This document shows positions 8,935 through 17,764 of a stretch of DNA of 64,000 bases, piece after piece; within the stretch, counting starts at the first letter, position 1, and each line of letters starts with the position of its first letter. The notes below the pieces were generated by a model, which saw only the letters and a list, made by a program, of their open reading frames with translations, did no database searches and was not told the origin of the DNA. Both the position numbers and the translations under genes were made by a program. The stretch comes from Muribaculum sp. An289 (lineage in GTDB: Bacteria; Bacteroidota; Bacteroidia; Bacteroidales; UBA932): contig NZ_NFIV01000005.1 in NCBI RefSeq assembly GCF_002159555.1, positions 124,001-188,000 of the forward strand, in the 5' to 3' direction.

Positions 8935-9147
8935 ATGGAAAAAAGTTTCGACAGGCTGGAATATCTATTGTCCGAAGAATTGTTCTTTTTACGGCCCGGA
9001 TTCAGTACGGCCATGCTTTGCCGGGAGGCCGGCGGCAGGGAGGAGGATTTCGACGATTATCTCATGCGTAATTTCGGGATAACGCTCCGGGACATGGTTT
9101 TGCTTTATGCCGAGACGTATTTCCGGGGCGTTTTGGATGGAAAATGA
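8935..9147 (+). CDS. Small protein resembling one AraC-type helix-turn-helix half
   Basis: 70 residues. The segment STAMLCREAGGREEDFDDYL followed by MRNFGITLRDM resembles a single HTH of AraC proteins (recognition-helix region followed by a Phe-Gly-Ile/Met-Thr turn), but the second HTH and any effector domain are absent. It is not a fragment of a longer reading frame: it has its own -7 box at suitable distance and a stop well before the EF-G leader. It may be a small DNA-binding or partner protein. No function can be assigned. Confidence 0.6.
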   Translation: MEKSFDRLEYLLSEELFFLRPGFSTAMLCREAGGREEDFDDYLMRNFGITLRDMVLLYAETYFRGVLDGK

Positions 9148-9189
9148 CGATTTTACTATATATAGGTGTGGTTATTTGGAAAAAAATCA

Positions 9190-9197
9190 TAACTTTG
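9190..9197 (+). promoter_or_regulatory. -7 box and long leader of the EF-G paralogue
   Basis: TAACTTTG lies 58 bases before the ATG at 9256, leaving an AT-rich leader of about 50 nt. A TTG at the expected 19-22 bp spacing is not evident, which would fit an activator-dependent promoter. Confidence 0.45.
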
Positions 9198-9255
9198 CAA
9201 AGATTGTCTGTTTTTATTTGAAAATAGGAAATTAAAAATATTTAAAATATCTGAG

Positions 9256-11409
9256 ATGAAAAGTTATTCTACGAACAACATCAGGAACATTGTCCTTCTC
9301 GGCAGCAGTCGTTCCGGAAAAACCACCCTTGCCGAGACCATGTTGTATGAAGGCAAGGTTATCGACCGCAGAGGCTCGGTAGAAGCGAAGACCACGGTAT
9401 CCGACAATACGGAAGTCGAGCAGCTCTACCAGCGTTCGATATATTCGACCCCGCTCTATACCGAGTTCAACAACAACAAACTGAATTTCGTCGATACTCC
9501 GGGTTCGGACGATTTCATCGGCGGTGTCATCTCCGCTTTCAAGGTCTGTGATTCGGGAGTGCTTCTCGTCAATGCGCAGCAGGGAGTCGAAGTGGGCACG
9601 CAGATTTTCGCACGTTACGCCGACGAGCACAAAAAACCGATGATAATAGCTGTGAACCAGCTCGATTCGGACAAGGCAAACTGGGAGTCCACCCTCGATT
9701 CGATGAAGCAGAATTTCGGAAGCAAGCCGGTCGTAATGCAGTTCCCTCTGGCTGTCGGTGCGGATTTCAACGGTTTCGTGGACATATTGAAGATGAAAGC
9801 CTATACTTTCAAGGATGACAGCGGCGCACGCGAAGAGATCGAGATACCTTCGCAGTTCGTCGACGAGGCCGAGACTATGAGGGCTTCCCTGATGGAAATG
9901 GCGGCAGAGGCCGACGAAGCCCTGATGGAAAAATTCTTCGAGGCCGGCGAGCTCACGGAAGAGGAAATGTACCGCGGAATGAAGATAGGGTTCCTGAACG
10001 GTTCGATATATCCTGTATTCACGCTTTCGGGCAAGAAGGATATCGGTGTCAAGAGGCTGATGGAGTTCATTATCGATGTCGCTCCGTCTCCTGCTGAATA
10101 CACTGCCATGACTACCGAAGGAGTGGAAGTTAAGTGCGATGCAGAAGGCCCTGTCTCCCTGTTCTTCTACAGGACGGCGGTAGAGCAGCACCTCGGCGAA
10201 GTTTCATACTTCAAGGTAATGTCCGGGAAAGTGACCGAAGGCATGGATCTCGTTAACCCTGAAACAGGGGCAAAGGAGCGTATCTCCACAATATATGCGG
10301 TTGCAGGAAAGAAGAAGGAGAAAGTTTCGGAAATGTTTGCAGGCGACCTCGGATGTACTGTCAAGCTGAAGAGCGTGAAGACAAACCAGACCCTGTCGCA
10401 GCCTAACTGCGATTATGCATTCGAGCACATACAGTTCCCTCAGTCCAAGTTCCGTACGGCAATCAAGCCGGCCGATGAAAAGGACTCTGAAAAACTCAGT
10501 GAAATCCTCAACCGTGCATCCGCCGAAGATCCTACCATAGTAGTAGAATACGCAAAAGAGCTCAAACAGACCATCCTCAGCGGACAGGGCGAGCTTCATA
10601 TCAACATCCTCAAATGGCACATCAACAATGTGCACAAGATGGAAATCGAGCTCCTTCCTCCAAGGATTTCGTACAGGGAGACCATTACCAAGGTCGCTGC
10701 CGCAAACTACAGGCACAAGAAACAGTCCGGCGGTGCAGGCCAGTTCGGTGAAGTGCATCTTCTTATCGAGCCTATCGTCGAGGGCGTAGAGGCAGGAAAC
10801 AAATTCAAGGTCGACGGCCGCGATCTCGTCCTCAATATCAAAGGCAAGGAGGAGTTCAACCTCGAATGGGGCGGAAAACTCGAATTTTATAACTGCGTAG
10901 TCGGAGGTGCAATCGATGCCCGTTTCATGCCGGCTATCCTCAAAGGTATCATGGACAAGATGAGCGAAGGTCCTCTTACGGGTTCTTACGCGCGTGATAT
11001 CAGGGTGTTCGTATATGACGGAAAGATGCACCCGGTAGACTCGAATGAAATCTCTTTCGTGCTTGCTGCAAGGAACGCCTTCAAGGAAGCCTTCCGCAAG
11101 GCCGGCCCTAAGATTATGGAGCCTATCTACAATGTCGAGGTGCTTACACCTTCGGAATATATGGGAGCCTGCATGTCGGATATGCAGAACAGGCGTGCCA
11201 TCATAGAGGGCATGGGTACGGCGAAGGGCTTCGACGTGCTCAAGGCAAGGGTTCCTCTTGCAGAGCTGTACAAATATTCGACTACCCTGTCTTCACTCAC
11301 TTCCGGCGCGGCTACGTTCACAATGAACTTTGCTGACTATCAGCCGGTACCGGCCGATGTACAGGAAAAACTGCTCAAGGCATACATGGAAAGCGAGAAG
11401 GACGAATAA
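9256..11409 (+). CDS. EF-G paralogue (EF-G2 type) with degenerate GTPase motifs
   Basis: 717 residues with full EF-G domain order: G domain (about 1-270), domain II, III, IV (with the GGAGQFGEVHL stretch) and V. The nucleotide-binding motifs depart from canonical EF-G. The P-loop is GSSRSGKT (16-23) rather than AHIDAGKT. The G3 motif is DTPGSDDF (80-87), so the catalytic His of DTPGHVDF is Ser. G4 is NQLD (134-137) rather than NKxD. Bacteroides species have a second EF-G reported to support translocation without GTP hydrolysis and to matter during carbon limitation and gut colonisation; this gene fits that paralogue by length and motif loss. It stands alone, not in a str-type cluster with rpsL/rpsG/tuf, so the housekeeping fusA is presumably elsewhere. 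A strong hairpin follows the stop. Confidence 0.9.
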   Translation: MKSYSTNNIRNIVLLGSSRSGKTTLAETMLYEGKVIDRRGSVEAKTTVSDNTEVEQLYQRSIYSTPLYTEFNNNKLNFVDTPGSDDFIGGVISAFKVCDSGVLLVNAQQGVEVGTQIFARYADEHKKPMIIAVNQLDSDKANWESTLDSMKQNFGSKPVVMQFPLAVGADFNGFVDILKMKAYTFKDDSGAREEIEIPSQFVDEAETMRASLMEMAAEADEALMEKFFEAGELTEEEMYRGMKIGFLNGSIYPVFTLSGKKDIGVKRLMEFIIDVAPSPAEYTAMTTEGVEVKCDAEGPVSLFFYRTAVEQHLGEVSYFKVMSGKVTEGMDLVNPETGAKERISTIYAVAGKKKEKVSEMFAGDLGCTVKLKSVKTNQTLSQPNCDYAFEHIQFPQSKFRTAIKPADEKDSEKLSEILNRASAEDPTIVVEYAKELKQTILSGQGELHINILKWHINNVHKMEIELLPPRISYRETITKVAAANYRHKKQSGGAGQFGEVHLLIEPIVEGVEAGNKFKVDGRDLVLNIKGKEEFNLEWGGKLEFYNCVVGGAIDARFMPAILKGIMDKMSEGPLTGSYARDIRVFVYDGKMHPVDSNEISFVLAARNAFKEAFRKAGPKIMEPIYNVEVLTPSEYMGACMSDMQNRRAIIEGMGTAKGFDVLKARVPLAELYKYSTTLSSLTSGAATFTMNFADYQPVPADVQEKLLKAYMESEKDE

Positions 11410-11438
11410 CGGTTGCCGTATGCATCCATGTGAAATCG

Positions 11439-11475
11439 AAGGAGGCCGTGCGTTTGCGCATAGCCTCCTTTGATT
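11439..11475 (+). terminator. Terminator after the EF-G paralogue
   Basis: AAGGAGGC (11439-11446) pairs with GCCTCCTT (11463-11470), with an inner TGCG/CGCA stem, followed by TGATTTT. The stem is strong but the U-tract is weak. Confidence 0.65.
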
Positions 11476-11487
11476 TTCCGACGAAGA

Positions 11488-11520
11488 TTGTTGGAAAATG
11501 CAGTTTTATCAGTAAATTTG
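11488..11520 (+). promoter_or_regulatory. Promoter of etfB-etfA-acd
   Basis: TAAATTTG at 11513-11520 with TTG at 11491-11493, 19 bp upstream. The ATG of etfB follows 40 bases later. Confidence 0.55.
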
Positions 11521-11559
11521 CAAGTTGGGATATAGAAGATTAACTAATAATTAATTAAT

Positions 11560-12453
11560 ATGGGTTTAAAAATAGTAGTATTGGCAAAACAGGTTCCCGA
11601 TACGAGGAATGTCGGGAAAGATGCCATGAATGCCGACGGGACAATCAACCGCGCCGCTCTTCCGGCCATATTCAATCCGGAGGACCTCAATGCGCTGGAG
11701 CAGGCACTCCGTTTGAAAGAGTCCCACCCGGGTTCTACCGTCACATTGTTGACAATGGGGCCGGGCCGCGCTGCGGAAATCATCCGCGAAGGGCTTTACA
11801 GGGGTGCCGATGGAGGATATCTGCTGACTGACCGTGCCTTTGCCGGTGCCGACACGTTGGCTACTTCCTATGCCTTGGCTACGGCGATTAAGAAAATAGG
11901 CGAATACGATATTATAATAGGTGGCCGTCAGGCAATCGACGGTGATACGGCTCAGGTCGGCCCTCAGGTTGCCGAGAAGCTCGGACTTGCCCAGGTGACT
12001 TATGCCGAGGAGATACTTTCTCTTGACGAAAAGGCACGCAAGATAACCATCAAACGTCACATAGACGGAGGTGTCGAGACTGTCGAAGCCCCTCTTCCTT
12101 TGGTAGTTACCGTGAACGGAAGCGCCGCTCCTTGCCGCCCGCGCAACGCGAAACTGTTGCAGAAATACAAAAGGGCCCTGGGGGTACAGGAAAAGGCCGC
12201 TATTACCCAGAACGGGGAATCCCTCCCTTATGCGGAACTGTATGGACAGCGCCCGTATCTGAATATCGTTGAATGGAGCGCTGCCGATGTCGATGCCGAC
12301 CTCTCCCAGTGCGGACTCAGCGGTTCCCCTACGAAAGTGAAGACCATCGAAAGCATTTCTTTCCAGGCCAAGGAGAGCAAGACCATGACCGGAAGCGACA
12401 GCGATGTAGAAGGCCTTATTGTCGAACTTTTAGCAAACCATACTATCGGATAA
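11560..12453 (+). CDS. etfB: Electron transfer flavoprotein beta subunit
   Basis: 297 residues; the AMP- and partner-binding subunit of the FAD-containing ETF heterodimer, which passes electrons from acyl-CoA dehydrogenases. It begins with the family signature MGLKIVVLAKQVPDT and contains NPEDLNALEQALRLKE, TLLTMGPGRAAEIIREGL, and GRQAIDGDTAQVGPQVAE, which corresponds to the ETF-beta adenine-nucleotide site. It is somewhat longer than the usual 250-260 residues through its C-terminus. etfA starts two bases after its stop and the acyl-CoA dehydrogenase follows, so this is one operon. Confidence 0.95.
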   Translation: MGLKIVVLAKQVPDTRNVGKDAMNADGTINRAALPAIFNPEDLNALEQALRLKESHPGSTVTLLTMGPGRAAEIIREGLYRGADGGYLLTDRAFAGADTLATSYALATAIKKIGEYDIIIGGRQAIDGDTAQVGPQVAEKLGLAQVTYAEEILSLDEKARKITIKRHIDGGVETVEAPLPLVVTVNGSAAPCRPRNAKLLQKYKRALGVQEKAAITQNGESLPYAELYGQRPYLNIVEWSAADVDADLSQCGLSGSPTKVKTIESISFQAKESKTMTGSDSDVEGLIVELLANHTIG

Positions 12454-12455
12454 TC

Positions 12456-13475
12456 ATGAACAACGTATTTGTATATCTTGAGATAGAAGGCACTACGGTT
12501 GCCGATGTCAGCCTTGAACTGCTGACCAAAGGCCGTAAACTTGCTACCAGGCTCGGATGCCGGCTCGAAGCTATTGCGGCCGGAAGCGGGCTCGATGGCA
12601 TAGAAGCGCAGGTAATGCCATACGGCGTGGACACGCTGCATGTTTTCGATGCTCCGGGACTCGCTCCTTATACATCGATGCCTCATGCTTCAATCCTGAT
12701 TAATCTTTTCAAAGAGGAAAAACCCCAGGTCTGCCTTATGGGCGCTACGGTTGTAGGCCGTGACCTCGGCCCGCGTGTTTCTTCGGCGCTTACAAGCGGC
12801 CTTACCGCCGACTGTACTGCCCTTGAAATAGGAAACCACGAAGACAAGAGGGCCGGCAAAGTCTATAAAGACCTGCTTTACCAGATCCGTCCGGCTTTCG
12901 GAGGAAACATCGTGGCAACGATTATAAATCCCGAGCACCGTCCTCAGATGGCGACTGTCCGCGAGGGCGTGATGAAAAAGGAAATCCTCGACCCTGCCTA
13001 TAAGGGTGAAACAATCAGGCACGATGTGGCGAAATACGTCCGCGATACCGATTATGTAGTCAAAGTGATAGACCGCCATGTCGAAAAAGCCAAGCACAAT
13101 CTCAAAGGCGCCCCTATCGTTGTGGCCGGAGGTTACGGAATGGGCTCGAAAGAAGGTTTCGACATGCTGTTCGAGCTTGCCAAGGAACTCCATGCGGAAG
13201 TCGGTGCGAGCCGTGCCGCCGTGGATGCCGGTTTTGCAGACCATGACCGCCAGATAGGCCAGACAGGAGTGACCGTCCGTCCGAAACTCTATATAGCCTG
13301 CGGCATAAGCGGACAGATCCAGCATATCGCCGGAATGCAGGAGAGCGGCATCATCATTTCCATTAACAATGACCCTAATGCCCCGATAAACAGCATAGCC
13401 GATTATGTAATCGAAGGGTCGGTGGAAGAGGTGATTCCTAAAATGATCAAATATTACAAATCACACACGAAGTAA
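12456..13475 (+). CDS. etfA: Electron transfer flavoprotein alpha subunit
   Basis: 339 residues from the ATG at 12456, two bases after the etfB stop; the same frame opens further upstream inside etfB, but that extension is low-complexity and is rejected. The N-terminal half has the ETF-alpha domain (MGATVVGRDLGPRVSSAL, LTADCTALEI). The C-terminal FAD-binding domain carries VVAGGYGMGS, VDAGFADHDRQIGQTG, and PKLYIACGISGQIQHIAGM, with NDPNAPI near the end. It binds the FAD of the ETF heterodimer and should serve the acyl-CoA dehydrogenase encoded next. Confidence 0.96.
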   Translation: MNNVFVYLEIEGTTVADVSLELLTKGRKLATRLGCRLEAIAAGSGLDGIEAQVMPYGVDTLHVFDAPGLAPYTSMPHASILINLFKEEKPQVCLMGATVVGRDLGPRVSSALTSGLTADCTALEIGNHEDKRAGKVYKDLLYQIRPAFGGNIVATIINPEHRPQMATVREGVMKKEILDPAYKGETIRHDVAKYVRDTDYVVKVIDRHVEKAKHNLKGAPIVVAGGYGMGSKEGFDMLFELAKELHAEVGASRAAVDAGFADHDRQIGQTGVTVRPKLYIACGISGQIQHIAGMQESGIIISINNDPNAPINSIADYVIEGSVEEVIPKMIKYYKSHTK

Positions 13476-13478
13476 GCC

Positions 13479-15185
13479 ATGGCAAATTTTTATAAAGACA
13501 TACCGGAATTGAAATTCCATCTCGACAATCCGATGATGGAACGTATCTGCGAATTGAAGGAACGCGGATACAGGGATAAGGACGAATACGACTATGCTCC
13601 GCAGGATTATGCCGATGCGATGGATTCGTATGACAAGGTTTTGGAAATCACCGGCCAGATTACGGGAGATGTGATTGCGGCCAATGCCGAAGGTGTGGAT
13701 GAGGAAGGTCCGCATCTTTCCAACGGCAGGGTGGAATATGCCAGCGGCACAAAGGAAAATCTGGATGCGATGGTAAAGGCAGGACTCAACGGGATGACTA
13801 TGCCGCGCCGTTTCGGTGGGTTGAATTTCCCGATGACCCCTTATACCATGTGCGCCGAGATTGTAGCCACTGCCGATGCCGGTTTCGGCAATATCTGGTC
13901 GTTGCAGGACTGTATCGAAACCCTGTATGAATTCGGAAATGAAGACCAGCACAGCCGTTTCATCCCGCGTATATGTGCAGGCGAGACTATGTCGATGGAC
14001 CTTACCGAGCCTGATGCCGGCAGCGATTTGCAGAGCGTGATGCTGAAGGCTACGTATGATGAAGCCAACCAGTGCTGGAGACTGAACGGGGTAAAACGAT
14101 TCATAACCAACGGCGATGCGGACATCCACCTCGTGCTTGCCCGTTCCGAGGAAGGTACGAAGGACGGCCGCGGGCTTTCTATGTTCATCTATGACAAACG
14201 CGACGGAGGTGTGGATGTGCGCCGTATCGAAAACAAACTCGGCATACACGGTTCCCCTACCTGCGAGCTCGTTTACAAGAATGCACGTGCGGAACTTTGC
14301 GGAAACCGCAAGTTCGGACTTATCAGATATGTGATGTCCCTTATGAACGGCGCCCGTCTCGGTATTGCCGCACAGTCGGTGGGTCTGAGCCAGGCTGCCT
14401 ACAATGAGGCGGTGGCATACGCAAAGGACCGCAAGCAGTTCGGAAAGGCCATCATAGAGTTCCCGGCGGTTTACGACATGCTTTCATCGATTAAGGCCAA
14501 ACTGGATGCCGGACGTGCCCTTCTGTATCAGACTGCACGTTATGTGGACATTTACAAAGCATTGGACGATATAGCCCGTGAAAGGCAGCTTACTCCGGAA
14601 GAACGTCAGGAGCAGAAAAAATATTCGAAACTTGCAGACGCGTTCACTCCTTTGGCAAAAGGAATGAATTCCGAATATGCCAACCAGAATGCTTATGATT
14701 GCATCCAGGTACACGGTGGAAGCGGTTTCATGCTCGAATATGCCTGCCAGAGGATTTACCGCGATGCCCGTATTACCAGCATTTATGAAGGCACGACCCA
14801 GTTGCAGGTGGTTGCGGCAATACGTTATGTGACCAACGGTTCTTATCTGTCGATTCTCCGTGAATATGAACAGATTCCTGCAAACGCGGAAATGCAGCCG
14901 CTTCTTGAACGCGTGAAGGCAATGACCGACAAGTTCGAGGCATGCATGAATCTTGTAAAGGATGCGGACAATCAGGAACTTCACGATTTCCTGGCAAGGC
15001 GCCTTTATGAGATGGCCGCTGTATGCGTAATGTCGCACCTCATCATTCAGGATGCCACCCGTGCTCCGGAAATGTTCGCCGGTTCCGCAAGGATTTATGT
15101 CAATTATGCGGAAGCGGAAATCGAAAAACACGACATGTTCATACATGATTTTTCACCAGAGTGCCTGAATGATTATCGCAAGTAA
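13479..15185 (+). CDS. Acyl-CoA dehydrogenase
   Basis: 568 residues, longer than the roughly 380 of short-chain enzymes because of an extended C-terminal helical domain common in Bacteroidota homologues. The substrate/flavin stretch MSMDLTEPDAGSDLQSVMLK lies at 171-190, GARLGIAAQSVG at 291-302, DRKQFGKAI near 317 and VHGGSGFMLEY at 411-421. The catalytic base is expected at E437 in IYEGTTQLQ. It starts three bases after etfA and would hand electrons from a CoA thioester to EtfAB. The chain length of the substrate cannot be read from sequence; a butyryl-CoA or branched-chain role from amino-acid breakdown is plausible. Confidence 0.94.
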   Translation: MANFYKDIPELKFHLDNPMMERICELKERGYRDKDEYDYAPQDYADAMDSYDKVLEITGQITGDVIAANAEGVDEEGPHLSNGRVEYASGTKENLDAMVKAGLNGMTMPRRFGGLNFPMTPYTMCAEIVATADAGFGNIWSLQDCIETLYEFGNEDQHSRFIPRICAGETMSMDLTEPDAGSDLQSVMLKATYDEANQCWRLNGVKRFITNGDADIHLVLARSEEGTKDGRGLSMFIYDKRDGGVDVRRIENKLGIHGSPTCELVYKNARAELCGNRKFGLIRYVMSLMNGARLGIAAQSVGLSQAAYNEAVAYAKDRKQFGKAIIEFPAVYDMLSSIKAKLDAGRALLYQTARYVDIYKALDDIARERQLTPEERQEQKKYSKLADAFTPLAKGMNSEYANQNAYDCIQVHGGSGFMLEYACQRIYRDARITSIYEGTTQLQVVAAIRYVTNGSYLSILREYEQIPANAEMQPLLERVKAMTDKFEACMNLVKDADNQELHDFLARRLYEMAAVCVMSHLIIQDATRAPEMFAGSARIYVNYAEAEIEKHDMFIHDFSPECLNDYRK

Positions 15186-15300
15186 TATATTGCCTCAGGT
15201 TATCCTCGCCCGGATTTTATCAAGGGGGGATTTTGTTGTAATATAAATGCTTATACAATGTAAGAGGCTGGGAGTCTTTCATGGCTCTCGGTCTCGTTGC

Positions 15301-15319
15301 GTTTCGGTACGGCCGAAAC
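15301..15319 (+). other. Hairpin between acd and a lipoprotein gene
   Basis: GTTTCGG (15301-15307) pairs with CCGAAAC (15313-15319). There is no U-tract, so it is either a weak terminator of the etf operon or a leader structure of the next gene. The rest of the 187-bp gap shows no recognised element; no TAnnTTTG box was found. Confidence 0.35.
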
Positions 15320-15372
15320 GGATTCTGACGGCATCGGTTTAATTTTTATTTTAATTATAAACTTATAGTATC

Positions 15373-17643
15373 ATGAACAGTTTTTCATTCCGCTGTAATA
15401 TTACGGCAAAGGTAAAAACAGTGGTGGCCGTAATGATGGCCGCATCGCTTGTTTTAAGTTGTAACAAAAACGAACCCGAAGCCGAACCACCGGGACCGGA
15501 TCCCGAAGCAAAATTCTACGCCATCACTTTTGAAGAGTCCGGGCTATATTCGGTGGCCGTGCAGGATTCGGCAAAGGCCGGAGAGAGTGTGGAAGTTACT
15601 GTCGGGCTTACGGACCCGGCCATTCGTGTTACATCGATCATGTACAATGATTCGGAATGCAAGAGGGTGTCGTATGATGAATCTTCCAATTCTTATGTCT
15701 ATTCTTTTACCATGCCTGAAGAGGATGTGCTCCTGACCGTGAATACCAGCAGTCTGCGTTTCGGTATCGTTTGTGAAACCAATGAATTGTGGCAGTATTC
15801 CGGAGCATCGGAGGCCATTGCCGGAGACCAGGTGGATTTCAGTATTACGGTTGTGGACAATACGTATGGAATCATATCGGTGTCTTATGGCGAAGGGGAG
15901 GACGAGACCTGCACTTTGGTAGGGAACCCGGAGATAAGCAATACTATGGCAACTTACAATTTTACTTTTACCATGCCGGAAAAGGATGTGACATTGTCAC
16001 CTGTGGCAGGCACTCCGGTAAACAGGATTTACAGGCAGTATTATGAGGACGGTACGATGACCATCCGTGTCCAGAACCATTACCGTGTGGATTTCAATGA
16101 TCCTACGGCGGACGAGTACGGCAATGTCACCGACCCGGATGACCCTTATTGGCCTGGGGCAAGGATTGTCGAGAGTGCCAAGGGCGAGACTGTCCTCTTC
16201 CTTGTCGATTTCGCATTGGGTTACGATTCCCCGGACTATCATCAGAACAATCCTGACGGCTTCATTACCGTGACCGGGCTTTATACCGGGGCGGCAGTTC
16301 CTATTGCCTGGACTCTGGATCCGTTAATGGGACTTCAAGCATGGGGCTTTACGATGCCGGCGGAACCGGTACTGATAGAGTCGAAGACAACGGAATTGTC
16401 CACCTACGCGGGAGAGGAATTCGTAGGGGACTATGATGGCTTCTATATCCATTATGGTGTCGGCTATTCAAGCACCGTCCAGACAGCCGTGGCTCCCGAT
16501 GTGGATTTCGACCTGGGGGCGAATACGGTATTCAACCTAAAGTCTTCTTCTTCCGACCGCACGCCGGGCTATGAGTACGATATCATGGGGCTTTATACAT
16601 ACGATGAAAACACAGGAATAATCGAGTACGATTTTGATTCCTGCCGCGACGAGCAGGGCAGGGACAAGGACGGTTTCGGCATAAGCGGTACTTATGGTTC
16701 AGAAGCCTGGATTGTCAGTGTCGTAGACCTTGAAGACGGAGGCCTTTCAGAAAATTTCCGTTATTATTTTTCCATGAAGGAGTCGGCCGGCGTGACGGGA
16801 TTCATTTCCGCATCGAATGAAAACGGGAACCGTTTCCTTTTCCAGGTAGCCGCTTCGGCAGGTACGCAGTACTGGTATTATGATGCTTCGGGAGCGAGGA
16901 CTCTGTATAAGGCGGAAGCCGATTTTTCAGGGAAAGACATAAATGAAGAAGGCGCGGTTTCGAAGATAAATGATGAGTCCGGGGAAACGCTTGTCAAGTA
17001 TTCGTTTGCTAACGGCGTTCCGGTGTTCATGCTTAAAGGCGCAGAGGCAGGTACATATTCCGGGGAGAGCGGAGAACTAGTGCTTGATGGATTCGGTGAA
17101 GGGTCTTTGGCCGGAACTCAAGGGACTTATGACGTTGATGGCAACATAGTCGTATTTACCGATGCGTCCTCCGTTTCCACTACGATGACGATAGACAAGG
17201 TATCCCATACCTATGCCTTGATAGGAGGTGAAGGCGAATGGGACGGTCCTACCGAGTTCTCCCTCATTACCGAGACCGGAGTAGGCGGACCTTCAAACAA
17301 GGTGTTCATTACCGTAACACTTGATTCGGGAGAAAAAGGACAGGCAAAGATACAGGCGAGATTTTTCGGCCCGTACAATTCGGACGACCCTTACGCCTAT
17401 GGTTCTGAGGAACTTATCAATGATACCCAAGCCTATGTATACGATTCTTCAGCCGAGACCCTTATCATAAGCAATGTGCTTCAGGGCAAGAGCGGTGCCT
17501 GGGGAAGTGAGCGCAAGGATATCGTATTCGAAGTGTCTCCGGACAAGGGAAGCCTTACATTTACCATGGACTGGATAATCTCCACGGCTAATCCTAACAA
17601 GTATGTGGGCGTGACAGGCCTCAGCCTTACGGCGGTGGAGTAA
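15373..17643 (+). CDS. Large surface lipoprotein with InlB-B-like repeats
   Basis: 756 residues. The signal peptide (about 1-29) ends in the lipobox SLVLSC, followed by a Glu/Pro-rich linker. The N-terminal third contains three related modules, each ending in a strand like FTMPEEDVLLTV, FTMPEKDVTLSP and FTMPAEPVLIES; this FTMP-D-V pattern is typical of divergent InlB B-repeat/beta-grasp modules on bacterial surface proteins. The C-terminal part (about 370-756) is acidic, Gly- and Tyr-rich and beta-strand-like, without a domain I recognise. It is probably a surface-anchored adhesin or binding protein. The decayed TPR regulator lies about 120 bases downstream in the same direction. Confidence 0.8.
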   Translation: MNSFSFRCNITAKVKTVVAVMMAASLVLSCNKNEPEAEPPGPDPEAKFYAITFEESGLYSVAVQDSAKAGESVEVTVGLTDPAIRVTSIMYNDSECKRVSYDESSNSYVYSFTMPEEDVLLTVNTSSLRFGIVCETNELWQYSGASEAIAGDQVDFSITVVDNTYGIISVSYGEGEDETCTLVGNPEISNTMATYNFTFTMPEKDVTLSPVAGTPVNRIYRQYYEDGTMTIRVQNHYRVDFNDPTADEYGNVTDPDDPYWPGARIVESAKGETVLFLVDFALGYDSPDYHQNNPDGFITVTGLYTGAAVPIAWTLDPLMGLQAWGFTMPAEPVLIESKTTELSTYAGEEFVGDYDGFYIHYGVGYSSTVQTAVAPDVDFDLGANTVFNLKSSSSDRTPGYEYDIMGLYTYDENTGIIEYDFDSCRDEQGRDKDGFGISGTYGSEAWIVSVVDLEDGGLSENFRYYFSMKESAGVTGFISASNENGNRFLFQVAASAGTQYWYYDASGARTLYKAEADFSGKDINEEGAVSKINDESGETLVKYSFANGVPVFMLKGAEAGTYSGESGELVLDGFGEGSLAGTQGTYDVDGNIVVFTDASSVSTTMTIDKVSHTYALIGGEGEWDGPTEFSLITETGVGGPSNKVFITVTLDSGEKGQAKIQARFFGPYNSDDPYAYGSEELINDTQAYVYDSSAETLIISNVLQGKSGAWGSERKDIVFEVSPDKGSLTFTMDWIISTANPNKYVGVTGLSLTAVE

Positions 17644-17672
17644 ACGAAAATATCTCAAGTGACCGTCATCGT

Positions 17673-17710
17673 GTGGCGGGCGGAGTCCGGATACGGATTC
17701 AGCCCGCCAC
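17673..17710 (+). terminator. Strong hairpin after the lipoprotein gene
   Basis: GTGGCGGGC (17673-17681) pairs with GCCCGCCAC (17702-17710), with an inner TCCG/CGGA stem. There is no T-run, so termination efficiency is uncertain. Confidence 0.55.
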
Positions 17711-17764
17711 ATTGCTTGTGAAACATCTTTTTGTCAAATTTGCATAATCAGAAGTTTATGTGTG

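Noticed and set aside
13479-15185. Butyryl-CoA dehydrogenase specifically, with electron bifurcation
   Set aside because: The gene neighbourhood has EtfAB but no crotonase, hydroxybutyryl-CoA dehydrogenase or thiolase gene, so the substrate cannot be named.
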